Shown here: in pieces, positions 43,423-56,090 of the stretch | Layout of the letters: the number at the start of each line of letters is the position of its first letter | Position numbering within the stretch: position 1 is the stretch's first letter | Assembly (NCBI RefSeq): GCF_963678635.1 | Contig: NC_087065.1 | Span: forward strand, 37,599,888-37,663,887 | DNA from: Symsagittifera roscoffensis | Lineage: Eukaryota; Xenacoelomorpha; Acoela; Convolutidae | Reading direction: 5' to 3' | DNA: 64,000 nucleotides | Notes under the pieces: generated by a model | Told to the model about the DNA's origin: nothing | Seen by the model: only the letters and a program-made list of their open reading frames with translations | Database searches by the model: none | Program-made: the position numbers and the translations under genes

Positions 43423-43463
43423 ACCGGTTTACGCGAGTTAGAAACTAACTCGCGTAAACCGGT
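43423..43463. other. 19-bp-arm inverted repeat at L/U2 join
   Basis: ACCGGTTTACGCGAGTTAG, AAA, then the exact reverse complement. In other units only the right arm exists, so the left arm looks like a fold-back copy. The same structure is at 47863-47903. Confidence 0.85.
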
Positions 43464-43747
43464 GTACACTAGATCTATTGAGACTAGGAGGTATAAGAGT
43501 AGGATTAAGATTGATATTAGACTAAGAAGTTGCACGAATCTATCCGGCCGAAAATAAGATAGCGTGACGAGCAGACGGTGTACCTTATCTGAAATTTTTC
43601 TATGAGTATAGTAATCCATACATAACTCATCTGGTGCGACCAAAAGTCACGAACAGACCTTAACTAACCTAGACTTAAACAAAAATTAGACTAGAATTAG
43701 ACAAATACAACATTTTAAAAAAGTTATATGACAAAAACTTAGTAGAT

Positions 43748-43984
43748 ATGCCTCTACGACTCAAAAGATCAGACCCAAAATTCCGAACAATACGAGAACT
43801 ACCCAGTATTGGGAGAAGACTTCGTACAAGAGACGACGACATACGATTAGGAAGAAATCTACCATTTGATTTCATGATAGTACGACAAAAACGAGATCAA
43901 GCTTTTGTCTTCCAAACCCGAAAAAATAATAGGCTCGCATCGTCCAAAGAAAACACCATCATCCATCCTACACTAAAACAATGA
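43748..43984 (+). CDS. Small basic ORF in U2 (unknown)
   Basis: A 78-residue Arg-rich frame (MPLRLKRSDPKFRTIRELPS and on). A near-identical 77-residue frame is in U3 (44513-44746). The same start in U1 (40840) and U4 (45275) is broken by stops and its tail is replaced by L sequence. Function unknown. Confidence 0.3.
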   Translation: MPLRLKRSDPKFRTIRELPSIGRRLRTRDDDIRLGRNLPFDFMIVRQKRDQAFVFQTRKNNRLASSKENTIIHPTLKQ

Positions 43985-44512
43985 AAAACTAAAACTCTCT
44001 AAACTCCGGATGGTTGAAACCAGATCTAAACTAGTATTTATCATTGGTAATTTTAATGATATTTTATCTCTTTAAAATTTTAAATACTAACCAATCATAC
44101 TCCATCAAACTAACAACCTATATATTTGTAAAGTGTTGAAACTACTTGTAGTTTCAACACCAGAACAATATGAATTGAACTTAGAATACAGTTGTTCTCA
44201 TTCTGGAACTAACTTGCATAAACCGGTGTACACTAGATGATCTCTAGATCTATTGAGAACAGGAGATTTAAGAGTAAGATTAAGATTGGTAATTTACTAA
44301 AAATCTATCCGGCCGAAAATAAGATAGCTTGACGAGCAGACGGTGTACCTTATCTGAAATTACTCTATGAGTATATTAACCCATACATAACTCATTTGGT
44401 GCGACCAAAAGTCACGAACAGACCTTAACTAACCTAGACTTAAACAACAATTAGATTAGAATTAGACAAATACAACATTTTAAAAAAGTTATATGACAAA
44501 AACTTAGTAGAT

Positions 44513-44746
44513 ATGCCTCTACGACTCAATAGATCAGATCCAAAATTCCGAACAATACGAGAACTACCCAGTATTGGGAGAAGACCTCGAACAAGAGACG
44601 ACATACGATTAGGAAGAAATCTACCATTTGATTTCATGATAGTACGACAAAAACGAGATCAAGCTTTTGTCTTCCAAACCCGAAAAAATAACAGGCTCGC
44701 ATCGTCTAAAGAAAACACTATCATTCATCCTAAACTAAAACATTGA
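44513..44746 (+). CDS. Small basic ORF in U3 (unknown)
   Basis: The 77-residue counterpart of the U2 frame; lacks one Asp of the DDD run. Open in both tandem units despite substitutions. Confidence 0.3.
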   Translation: MPLRLNRSDPKFRTIRELPSIGRRPRTRDDIRLGRNLPFDFMIVRQKRDQAFVFQTRKNNRLASSKENTIIHPKLKH

Positions 44747-46450
44747 AAAACTAAAACTCTCTAAACTCCGGATGGTTGAAACCAGATCTAAACTAGTATT
44801 TTTCATTGGTAATTATTATGATTTTTTATCTCTTTAAAATATTAAATACTAACCAATCATACTCCATCAAACTAACAACCTATTTATTTGTAAAGTGTTG
44901 AAACTACTTGTAGTTTGAACGCCAGAACAATATGAATTAAACTTAGAATACAGTTGTTTTCATTCTGGAACTAACTTGCATAAACCGGTGTACAATAGAT
45001 GATCTCTAGATCTATTGAGAACAGGAGATATAAGAGTAAGATTAAAATTGGTGTTAGACTAAAAATCTATCCGGCCGAAAATAAGATAGCGTGATGAGCA
45101 GACGGTGTACCTTATCTGAAATTACTCTATGAGTATATTAATCCATACATAACTCATTTGGTGCGACCAAAAGTCTCGAACAGACCTTAACTAACCTAGA
45201 CTTAAACAAAAATTAGATTAGAATTAGACAAATACAACATTTTAAAAAAGTTATATGACAAAAACTTAGTAGATATGCCTCTACGACTCAATAGATCAGA
45301 TCCAAAATTCTGAACAATACGAGAACTACCCAGTATTGGGAGAAGACCTCGAACAAGAGACGACATACGATTAGGAAGAAATCTACCATTTGATTTCATG
45401 ATAGTACGACAAAAACGAGATCAAACTTTTGTATTTGGGATACTACCAGCAGTAAATTTAAATTTTCTTTTTTTTGACATAATACTTTGAAGAATTACCT
45501 TCAATAGTCTTTCATGGCGCTAAACCTAATAATTGTACAATAATGACTAATAAAAACAACACTTGCGTTTTCCTTAAATCAGCTTTAAATTAAGTAGTAT
45601 TTTGAAAAACAATTTATTGAAAATAAAATTATAAAAATTAGTTAGTATAAATCATAAATTGTTAGTATATATAAACAGTCTCTTCATCCCAGCTTTGTCA
45701 CCTAATACATAACAGCGAATTTCAAAAACCAACAATCATCAAAACTAAAACTTAACCTTAACCCTTTAATTTTAAACTATCAAGGCTTATCCTTGCTTTC
45801 ACTTAAATTAAAATCATTCAAAATAACAGATCATCAAGGCTTTCCTTGGATCTTGAAATTAAACTACATCTAAATTTTTAAATTTCTAATAATCTAAATC
45901 TCTGATCATCAAGGCCTATCCTTGGATCAAATAGAACAACTTTGTTCTCCTCCTCCACATTTACTTAGGGTCTAATGACCTCAAACGTCAATTCACTACC
46001 CAACCCTTATCAAAGACTCAGAATTAACAGAAATTTTTCAAAAAGCAAACCATTTTAATTAGACTAATCAGTGAAGATTTTTGGTTACTCATCCTTCACT
46101 TGATCCCCCTCCTCTTAGATGACCCAGGCTAAAACACTTAAACTTAGTCAGTCATAAAAAAGTATCTAACGAACTACTTGCGTTGTAATTTTACCTGAAC
46201 CTTGTAGACTGACTTACTGTTCTCCAACCCCTGATCACAAATCACAGCCCTAAGTAAGATTAGGTAGGTCTATCTTAGCTTAGAATTAGTCACGAGAAAG
46301 TACAAATCATTCTCAGGAATCGATATACGCTTTTCTCACCAACCTAAATATTCGACCTGAGTTAAGCTAACCACAAAAAAACGTAAGAACTAACAGTTTA
46401 AGACATTATAAATCACTAACCCCAATATTGCATCCATCATCCTAAACTTT

Positions 46451-46774
46451 ATGTCAAGAGACAATTTAGGAAACAAACAAAGATTTATATTACACAACTG
46501 TTTAATTAACGACGAAAGATACGACCTCTTAATCACACCACACAGACAATCAGTAGGATACATAAGAACAAAAAGACAAACACTAAGAAAGAAAATAATT
46601 AACAAACAAAAACAAATCATTAGGAAACGATTTTCAAAACGAAGAAACGCAGTCTCAGAATCAGAAACAAGCGCAATACAAGAACTCCACAATTTAAAAG
46701 ATTCAAAAAAAACCATCAGATTGACGATCAAATTTATTTTTCTGACTCAGAAACCACGTCAGCAGCATCAATAA
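46451..46774 (+). CDS. Repeat-encoded basic ORF, copy 2
   Basis: Identical protein to 42011-42334. Confidence 0.35.
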   Translation: MSRDNLGNKQRFILHNCLINDERYDLLITPHRQSVGYIRTKRQTLRKKIINKQKQIIRKRFSKRRNAVSESETSAIQELHNLKDSKKTIRLTIKFIFLTQKPRQQHQ

Positions 46775-46888
46775 AAGGAAAACGTAGAATAAAAAATTGT
46801 TACACAAACAAACCAATACGTCTGTACAATTGGAATCAACCAATAAGACACATTGAAAATTACACGTTAACAAAGATACAACACAAAA

Positions 46889-47215
46889 ATGTTTCGAAAT
46901 GAAGATAACCCAGAAAAGTCAGTACATCCTTTTTTAATATCTCCATTAACTGAAGCTCGAGGACAGGTACAATTTTGTCAAAATTTAATCGCAAACTTAT
47001 TCGAAAAAGGAGAAAATCCGTGCACAAGAGAATTGCCCGATGTAAAAATCAAAAGACAACTTCTTGATCACTATCTCAAAGGTATATGTAGTCTCACATC
47101 ACAAAATGGAATCTACACAATAGAAATCAGATCACCAAATACCTTTCTTGACAGATATCTCATTCAAACTGATGATGTAGATATTGGATTTTCAAATGTT
47201 TTTACACAAAACTAA
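46889..47215 (+). CDS. Repeat-encoded ORF, copy 2
   Basis: Identical protein to 42449-42775. Confidence 0.4.
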   Translation: MFRNEDNPEKSVHPFLISPLTEARGQVQFCQNLIANLFEKGENPCTRELPDVKIKRQLLDHYLKGICSLTSQNGIYTIEIRSPNTFLDRYLIQTDDVDIGFSNVFTQN

Positions 47216-47948
47216 GCATAACTCAATAAGAGCAAACTCAATATTCACAAATGATGTATTCTCACTTATCTATAGCTGTTGATTTATATTATAATTGAAT
47301 GAACCTCAAGGCGATTTACCAACTCAAACATCTCGACATTCAATTGTACGACAGGAAATACGCATATTTTCAAAAATTTTAAATGCAATTGAGAAGATCT
47401 AACAAAAAAAGAAATAAGACAACATGTTAGACACGATTTACAAAAAAAATTAGCATGGTTCACTATCGATTATTTTAATCACAAAATTGATCTTATTGAA
47501 CAAGCAAGAAAACATTTTAGACCACAAAATACAAATGACAAAACTGTACTAGCAGAACAATCAGATTATGTTTGGGACCCTGAATGGTCTCATGAATTAT
47601 TTATTGATATACCAACAGATATTTCAAGCCAAGCAATTAGCACAATCTCTGTTCACAAAGATTATGTTAGAGATTATTATTTATTGATATACCAACAGAT
47701 ATTTCAAGCCAAGCAATTAGCACAATCTCTATTCACAAAGATTAACTTACAATTGACGGAACACCTTTAAACTATAATTCATTTTTTCCTGAAAGAGCAG
47801 GAAATAATAGTTTAAACTCTACTTTATAACTCAAGATAACTTAAACGGAACAAGAAATCTTAACCGGTTTACGCGAGTTAGAAACTAACTCGCGTAAACC
47901 GGTGTACACTAGATCTATTGAGACTAGGAGGTATAAGAGTAGGATTAA

Positions 47949-48670
47949 TTATAACAATAGACAATATCAACGACTCTGATACAGAATTATCCGAAAAGAT
48001 CACTGAAATTTTGAACATTTACGAGAAAAATCCAAATTTTAAAGGCAAATCATCATACAAAAAATGGTGTTATTATTGCCGACGATATGGACATAGCAGT
48101 GCCGAATGCAGACAAAAACAACAAAATGACCAAAATAAACCACAAAAACATAGAGAACCAAACAAATCAATTCATCAATACATGAAAACATGAAAAAAGA
48201 CCAAAATTTACCTCACAAAAACCATCATAGTAATAATAGTTCGGGAAAACCACTTCCAAATAACTATAATTACTCTAGACAACAATCACCCTATAAAACG
48301 AATTATAGAAGAAGATCACTATACCGAAGAAATTCACGAAATTTCTTACAAAACAGGTTTAGTCGATCACATAGTCGAAATAGTCAATATCGAAATAACT
48401 ACTCACGATCAAATTCAAACCAACCTGAATTTTCGTTTGATGCCATTTCCCATTCAATTTCTAGAAATAGAAATTATTGAACTAATCAATCTAGAAACTC
48501 TTCATACAATAGATATAGAAATTATTCCAACGAGAGGAATAGAAACTACTCAAACAATCGAAACCCCTAGATATCAAAAAAATTGATCACGCGATTATTC
48601 TAACAACAGATCGAAAAATAACAATTATCAAAATAGATCACGCAATAATTCACAGAATAGAAATTTGAGT
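47949..48670 (+). pseudogene. gag 3' part: CCHC knuckle and Ser/Arg/Asn tail
   Basis: Starts inside gag at INDSDTELSEKITEIL. A CCHC zinc knuckle, CYYCRRYGHSSAEC (C-x2-C-x4-H-x4-C), lies near 48068-48110; knuckles of this kind bind the element RNA. After a stop near 48191 the Ser/Arg/Asn/Tyr-rich tail (SRSHSRNSQYRNN) continues in another frame to 48480 and in fragments beyond. Confidence 0.75.
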
Positions 48671-48719
48671 TATAACAATAGACAAAGAAACTACTCTCAG
48701 TCACCACATAGGAATAACA

Positions 48720-49207
48720 ACAGAATAAGAAAAACAACAGTTGAAATACCACAAAATACAAAAATAAGAAAAACAACAGTTGAAATACCACAAAATATAA
48801 AAATTTTCCTTGCAAAAGATGAAACCTCACCAAGATTACAATGCAAATCTGCAGTAAAAACTGACATAGACCAATCAGAAATAAATAGTCTACAACATTT
48901 TCCACTATATCTAAATTGTCAAAACAATCACTACGAAGTAGACTTACTAGGAAAATCTACATACAAACCGATACCATACTCTACATGCATAAAAAACAAC
49001 ACACAGCAAAAACCAGTCAAACAACAATTATATAAAAAAGATCTATTTCCTTTAATAGAAAAAGAAAATCTCACTAATAATATAATTTTATCAGGCCCAC
49101 CAAATAATGATTCAAAATATACAATAAACCATGTTTTTAACCTTCATGGCCCACTAGATACAATAACCCTATCAAAGTTAGAAATCGAAAACTTTTTCTC
49201 CCAATAA
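48720..49207 (+). pseudogene. pol fragment between RNase H and integrase
   Basis: An open frame with KTTVEIPQNIKIFLAKDETS and KDLFPLIEKENLT. Its first 39 bases are duplicated in tandem. Protease, RT and RNase H are missing between this and the gag tail, so a large internal deletion joined the two. Confidence 0.55.
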
Positions 49208-49261
49208 CAGAAAAAATAACACTCGAACTATTACAAAAACACAAAAAATCTTGACTATGAA

Positions 49262-50149
49262 TTGGTTTCTAAACTTACTTATGAATTGGTTTTTAAACCA
49301 CGGAAACCGATAATGTTTACAGCAAATTCTTCAAAAAATGCACCCACTAAAAAAGGTTTTTGCCAACCCACTAAAAAACCAATCTGCTACAATCTACCAC
49401 TACATACCAACAGTGAAGATCACTTTCGTCATCCACAAATTTTAAAATTAGCTTCCGCTACACACCGATTGGATTTTAAACAAAGACAAAAAAACAAATA
49501 AAAATTACCAGAAAATAACAAAAAATTGTTACAAAGACAAAATATTAATTCCCAAGTAAATTCACGATTTACTCCAGCTACAAACTTAAAAATTGGAACC
49601 TACGTTTTAATTCCAAACTTTACAACACAAAAAGGAATTACAACCACTCCAAAAAGAACCGTATCAAATAATTGATAAACCCACTGATGTAACATACAAA
49701 CTTACAGATTTAAACAAAAAGAAATCGTTTAACATCGAAACAATTTTCTACCTTATTACCCCAAAGAGTACGCCCTTCGAGAACTTACTCAATTATACTC
49801 TTTTACAGGACTTAAAGTTATTCAAAATAATTCAGATTACAATCAAAATCGAAGCACTGATATGCACCCATCCAAAAACAATTAGATAGAAATGAAAAAG
49901 AACTTCCCAAACAAATATCAAAAATGTAAACAACAAAAAGATACCTCAAACAGAGAGAAAAAATCGAAAGTTACAAAAAAAATTCTACCACAAGATCAAA
50001 AAGAAAAATCTTCACATAGACAATCATCGCGACTTCGTAATCAGCCACGAAAAGATTACGAAACATTCATCCCACAATCTAAGACATTAAAGAAAGTTAA
50101 ATTTCATAAACCGAACATTTTCTCAAAAACCATGCTGAAAAGCACTTGA
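49262..50149 (+). pseudogene. Integrase C-terminal part and pol tail
   Basis: YELVFKPRKPIMFTANSS is the motif typical of the end of a Ty3/Gypsy integrase core. Fragments of the C-terminal domain follow (LKIGTYVLIPNF, KPTDVTYKLTDLNKK) with frameshifts and stops; the last frame, 49892-50149, is a basic tail with SSRLRNQPRKDYETFIPQ. The integrase catalytic core is absent. Parallel sequence: 61144-62060. Confidence 0.7.
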
Positions 50150-50636
50150 AAAAACTAGTTCAAATTCAGCCAATCAGAAACATTTTCGAATACTCATCTC
50201 ATTTTTACACGACTTCTTCAGCCGACAAACAATCATCCTCAAGCTCTAACTACAACTGAGAGACCTTCAGGCCAAAAATAAGCAAACCGCTAAATTTTGA
50301 CACCTGAAAGAAACAAAGTCTCAATATTATAACCCTGCCCTATCAAGCAGTACAAAGATCAACAATATTGTCCCATTTTAGACCTAAAAAACCCCTCAGG
50401 CAAAAATATTAAATTAGACTAAGGAACAAAATGGACATGATCATTTAGACTGAAGTACGAATATCTCTTAGATACCCCCAATCATCCAATAAATGATAAC
50501 AAAACCAGGAAGACTCTTAAGAGCCCTCCAAACTATCCTTTATCCAAAATTGCTGAAATCCAACCCACTCCAACGCTGAAAAACTAATAAATAATCCGAC
50601 CACACTTGAATTTAGCCTCAAAAAATAAAAAATAAT
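50150..50636. other. Non-coding part of the retroelement
   Basis: Between the pol tail and the env-like region; repeated almost unchanged at about 62160-62640. Confidence 0.5.
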
Positions 50637-52650
50637 TTGACGAAGAAATCATTTCTTCAAACGCTTCTTTCTCAAAAGGTCAACAAACTTCATAATATCC
50701 TTTCAAACCTTTTTTCAATTCTTTTCGTTTTTTTTTCAAACATTGTATTTTTTCATATCCGACATTTTAGAAATATTCATTCTCACCCTGATAATTTTTT
50801 GCAACTTTTTCATCATTTTTTATTCCCAAGCCCAAACTTACGTTAACTTTTCCAAAATCATTGACCACCTCCTCAGGTGCGATAATTCAAATAACTATCT
50901 AAATGTTCCAACTTCTATTCAGTAGAACAGATGTTTTTCTTCTTTTTATAATATTTCTCAATTTTTCATCATCCCTTATATTGAAAATGTGCAAATGTTT
51001 AAGAAAGGCTATTCTAACCTTCGCATTAGAAACAGTACTTTTAAAACTTTCCCTTCAAGAATATTACAAAAAACACAAAAGTTCATCATAAATAAAAAGT
51101 TTTCCCAAAAACTTTCCAAAATTGCTAATCAACAACCCCCATATCAGTCCCCACCAACAACGTCCCAAGAACCTCCAACAACACCATCAAATACTTGAAC
51201 AAATAACCCTCAATCATTAACAAGCATCTCTTTTCAAGAAAATCCATAAAGACACGCACGATTGACTGAACTACTAGAACCAGTATATCGCCAAGCATCG
51301 CTGAACGAACCACAAAACGAACGAGTACATAATATATACGCAAATACGCAATACAAATACGCAATAAACCAAGTCACTCAATGCGAATCAGAACCACAAC
51401 CAATCGAAACAACAAAGATAATAGCAACACTTTACTCAAAAGCACGAGCTACAACGCTAACAGGATATAAATTCACAGCCACATTTTACGAAACGAAAGT
51501 ACATTGTTCCCAAGCTTCAATCGTAAACAAAAACAGACTAGATCATGAATCCTTCTAGCAAAGTAACATCGAAATACTTTTACACCTCAGCCCTGACGAT
51601 TGCAAAAACAAACTTAAACGATTAAAAATTACATCAAACAAAGGCACAACCAGAAAATTGGTCAACTTTCAAATTTTTCTAGATTCCGCATATCAAGCCG
51701 AACTTGAAAGATACCAAGGTCATATAAAACTAGATTACAAATTTCCCTTCCAGGGAGCACATGGAAGATTAACCTACAATCTCCATGACAAATATTGGAT
51801 ACCACACATTGGAATATACAACCCCTCAATTTGTAAAGCCGAGACAAAAAAAAGGATACCACGAAATAAGATTTTTTGATTGGAAAAACACGTGATGACA
51901 CTATAATTTATAAAGGAAATAGACCCCCATGCAAAAACGACCAAGGATACTGCGATCCTACTACACGCACACAAGCAACAATTGTTTGGTTCCCCGAAGA
52001 CACCTGTATCACAATTCAAGTTGCAAAAATATACACTAGAATGATAAAATTTCACCAAAAATATTTCGTTGAATCAATCCCGTTCGAAGATGTAAATCCT
52101 GATCAGCTCAGACATAGTAATTATAGATTTAAAAACTTTCATAATATAGAAAAAAATTTTGACACGTTTCCAAATATGTCCAGAAACGGAACTTGCATGT
52201 AAATACACCAAACCACTTTACAAAACACAATACTCAGAAATTCTTGTCGAAAACGAAGAAGGTTTCGACATGATTACAGGAAAATTAAATATACAAATAA
52301 TGGCTACATCTCATTCAACCACTGACGAAAACCCATATGTCCCAGTACAATTTCCAAAAATCACAGGACGAATTGGTGGAAAATTGAAACCACAAGACAA
52401 AGACAGTACACGTTTACAAGAACTATCACTCATGAACAACACTCCTTTTAGTGCAATTCACTATGACATACATTTAGACATGAAATTAGACTACACAATA
52501 AATAGAATCTTTCAATAAATGTCTTTGAGAGAACTTGAAACACTCCATCAATTATGCGAACTTGAACGCACACAAATTTTACAATCACTTGAACTAGCAG
52601 TACTTAAAATCCCTTACGCAGGATATTTATTGTCAGGTAACAGATTATTA
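50637..52650 (+). pseudogene. env-like glycoprotein region, frameshifted
   Basis: Read in three frames in succession (51262-51558, 51658-51879, 51876-52202, 52159-52518, then to about 52650), separated by stops and frameshifts. It starts with hydrophobic Phe/Leu-rich frames that could include a signal segment. The middle has a Cys-rich part: a CKAETKK site, PPCKNDQGYCDP, then W and EDTC. A Leu-rich RELETLHQLCELERT stretch near 52525 looks like a coiled coil. Cys spacing and location 3' of pol suit an env gene of a Ty3/Gypsy-type element, but I cannot name its class. A partial second copy is at 62640-63340. Multiple breaks make it inactive as it stands. Confidence 0.55.
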
Positions 52651-53960
52651 GATTATTGTGAAACTAACGCAACAATTTCAAATTGCGTATAGAGTGAATA
52701 ATATTTTACAACTATTAGATATATGTCAATCAACCTTTCTTGACGGAGAATTTTCAATTAATAATATTTTAAGCAATAAAAAACGAAACACAGATTGTTT
52801 CACAAAGATACCCTACTTCAAACCGAAATTTCAAATATCCAAATACACGGAAGAACAGCAAAAATTCTTAACAAGGTTTAATTTCCAACACTCTCAGATA
52901 ACACAAAAAGAATTTGAACATTTAGCTGACTTATTATTAAAATACCCACAAGTTTACGCAACATCTAAATTTGATGTTGGAAAAGTAAATTCACCATTAC
53001 ATTAACCTCTAAAACCTGATGCAGTTTTCAAACAACATTGAGCAAATAAAGTCCCAATTCACTTACAAGACAAAGTCAACCGATTACTTGAAATACTAGA
53101 ACAATATGAAATCATCTTTCCATTGAATAAAGAAGAAAAGCCAAACGGTAACACATTCATAAGCCCCGTTATTATTTTAGTACAAGGATAATCATTAAAA
53201 AAAGTTCTAGATGCAAGATACCGTAATTCACTCATTGATGAATCTAAATGTAATTGGCCTATCGAACCAATTCAAGTAATTCTCACAAAAATTAATGGTA
53301 AATATTTCACAACAGCAGATATGAATAGTGCATATAATCAAATGCCGTTAGACGAACAATCAAGACGATTAACACAATTCGTTATTGGAAATCAGCAATA
53401 CGAATTCAACAGATTGTTCTATGGAATTTCCATAGGACCAGCAGCATTTTCAGCATTTATGAGTAAAATTTTCAGACTACGAATACTCAATTAAAATGCA
53501 ATCGCATCTTTAGACGATGTTTTTATGCAATCACAAACAAAAGAGGAAATGTTCATTGTCTTAGAAAAATATCATCAAATATTATTACAAAAAAACATGA
53601 AAGCAGCTTCAGATTAATCACACTTTTTCCTAACACGAGTAAAATTCCTTGGACATATTATAGAAAGAAACACTATAATTCCATTAAAATCTCGCATAGA
53701 TTCAATCCAAAAACTTCAACCACATTCAAAAAAGAAGAAAATACAAGAATTTTATGGAATGTTAATTTTCTTAAGTAAATACGTATACAAAATGCGGCTA
53801 TACTTAAGACCATTTTACAACATGCTTAGACAGCAGAATAATTTTGAATGGAAAACAGAACATCAGAAATGATTTTTAGAGATAATAACTCTTCTCACAA
53901 AAGAATTATCAAACCCTATTCCAGATCCCGATCAACCACTCTATGCCATCGCAAATGGAT
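52651..53960 (+). pseudogene. Reverse transcriptase with stops
   Basis: Joins the env-like end directly at LLDYCETNA. The frame shows FDVGKVNSPLH, LDARYRNSLIDES, FTTADMNSAYNQMPL, FNRLFYGISIGPAAF and VKFLGHII, the successive RT blocks of Ty3/Gypsy elements, with stops near 53004, 53190, 53490 and 53618. The catalytic box reads SLDDVF; the usual aromatic residue before xDD is Ser. It ends at IPDPDQPLYA at the start of RNase H, where gag sequence takes over near 53950. Confidence 0.8.
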
Positions 53961-55290
53961 TATCCAATGTTCCGACCAGTAACAAAACCATCATACAAAC
54001 AACAAACAACATATAGAAATAATTTTGCAGAATTTGATTACAACTATGTAAATGGACCGAAAACAACAAAGTTTTCTAAAACAAACACTCAAAACTCCTT
54101 TTTTTCACAAAGCCAAAATATACCACAAACGGCTTCAAATTCAGTAATTTTTCTTGATCAACCACGATCCTCACAAGAACAAAGTGGTAATTACCCATTT
54201 TTTCAAACACGAAAAACAATACAGGTAAATACCATACCAGAAATCAACCTCATTATTATGCACAAAATTATTTCCCATCAGATGATGAAGAATACTATAA
54301 TCAAAATCATCAGCGATTATATTCAAGCCAAAGACCTCGTTCTTACAGTATTGACCAACCAGATATTTTCGAACCATACACACGAAACGAACAAATACGA
54401 CAACCATGAAATAACTCAACATATTACAACAATAATTTTCAACAACAAAACCGAGTTAACACACAATCATACCAACCAACTCAACTGCATAACGAAACTC
54501 CACTGCCATATATTTTACAACAACATGAAATAACAAAAAGCCAACCTACAAATTTTTCTCAAATGGCACATGCCGCAGAACCACTACAAATGACTATTGA
54601 CTATGAATCCATACCTAATGGGTGGATCATCAATATCATCAAATAAACCACAAATGGTTTTCACAGGCACAGATCTTGAATACTCTGTAGAAGATTACCT
54701 AAATGCAGTCACAGCAAATTTAATTTTAAATATAGGACCTGAACCAGTAAACACGCCACTTCATCAAAATTGGATATATAGACGCACAGCTTTAATCCAA
54801 ACCACACTTGGCGGCGCAGCTCAAAAATGCTTTTCAGTTTTACCTATGGAAATAAAATCAGATTGGAAAAGATTCACACAGAAATTCTCAAAAAAAAATT
54901 GATTCAGAAAGGAACAAACAACATCAAAGAGTTTTATGCAATTAAATTCGTAGATTACCCAACGAAACGACTAAACAACTTGCAGTCAGAATAGAAACAC
55001 TAGTCCGAAAAGCATTTTCCATCAAAACTCATGATTATAAAAATACAAAGATGACAGAAATCCTAATGATGACTCTATTATCTCAATTGCGGAAAATAGC
55101 AATAAAAAAGAGAGCATCACATCCTTCTCAATCCGAGAACCAGATTTAGACTTTAGAAAACTACAAGATAAACTAGAACAAGCAGAAATCAATATGAAAT
55201 TAGAATAAAACAGAAAACGTAAAGCTACAACATGTGAGCAATATCCAAACTACTACTTCACAGTTAAACAATATCAACGACTCTGATACA
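53943..55290 (+). pseudogene. gag N-terminal and capsid-like part
   Basis: An Asn/Gln/Ser-rich first frame (53943-54533), then 54597-54902 encoding a capsid-like segment with FTGTDLEYSVEDYLNAV, LIQTTLGGAAQKCF and IKSDWKRFTQKF, conserved positions of Ty3/Gypsy gag. After a stop the frame breaks but SFSIREPDLDFRKL and EQAEINMKLE mark the C-terminal capsid part near 55110-55205. Confidence 0.7.
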
Positions 55291-56090
55291 GAATTATCCG
55301 AAAAGATCACTGAATTTTTGAACATTTACGAGAAAAATCCAAATTTTAAAATGCAAATCATCATTCAAAAAATGGTGTAATTATTGCCGACAATACGGAC
55401 ATAGCATTGCCGAATGCAGACAAAAACAACAAAATAACCAAACTAAACCACAAAAATATAGAGATCCAAATTCATCATTTTATCAATACATGAAAAATGA
55501 CCAAAATTTACCCAATAAAAACCTTCATAGTAATAGTAGTTAGGGAAAACCAATTCCAAATAACTCTAAATACTCTAGACAACAATCACCCTATAATACG
55601 AATGATAGAGGAAGATCACCATACCAAAGAAATTCACAAAAATTCTCGCAAAACAGATTTAGTCGATCACATAGTCGAAATAGTCAATATCGAAATAACT
55701 ACTCAAGATCAAATTCAAACTAACCTGAATTTTCGTTTGATGCCAGTTCCCATTCAAATTCTAGAAGTAGAAATTATTCATCTAGAAACTCTTCATTCAA
55801 TAGATATAGAAATTATTCCAACGAAAGGAATAGAAACTATTCTAATAATCGAAACCCTAGATATCAAAACAACGATCACGCGATTATTCTAACAACAGAT
55901 CAAATTATAACAATTATCAAAATAGGTCACGCAATAATTCACAGAATAGAAATTCGAGCTGTAACAATAGACAAAGAAACTACTCTCAGTCACCACATAG
56001 GAATAGCACACGTTATCAAAAGTCACAACAAAAATTATAGGAGTAGTACACCTAAACATCAAAGGCAAATAAATTAGGTACAATTAAATG
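55291..56090 (+). pseudogene. gag knuckle and Ser/Arg tail, copy 2
   Basis: CNYCRQYGHSIAEC (CCHC) near 55376-55418, then the Ser/Arg/Asn-rich tail split across frames. A 131-residue open frame at 55497-55892 is the tail read in a wrong frame. Confidence 0.65.

Larger units (their letters stand above)
40343..44779. repeat. 4.44-kb duplicated block, copy 1
   Basis: Composed of unit U1 (from ACCAGATCTAAACTAG at 40343), a long segment L1 (about 40985-43430), partial unit U2 (43445-44017) and unit U3 (44018-44779). The part 40343-43508 recurs at 44780-47948, nearly identically across L. The plus strand is A/C-rich. Probably 5' or internal parts of an LTR-type element, but no terminal repeats were proved. 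Confidence 0.8.
44780..47948. repeat. 4.44-kb duplicated block, partial copy 2
   Basis: U4 (44780-about 45420), L2 and the first bases of another unit, matching 40343-43508. It ends inside GTAGGATTAA at 47948, where sequence switches abruptly to the gag end of the retroelement. Confidence 0.85.

Noticed and set aside
40343-47948. U units as proven LTRs
   Set aside because: They are tandem and I found no TG...CA ends, target duplication or clear primer site; TGGTGCGACC near 43632 is only suggestive.
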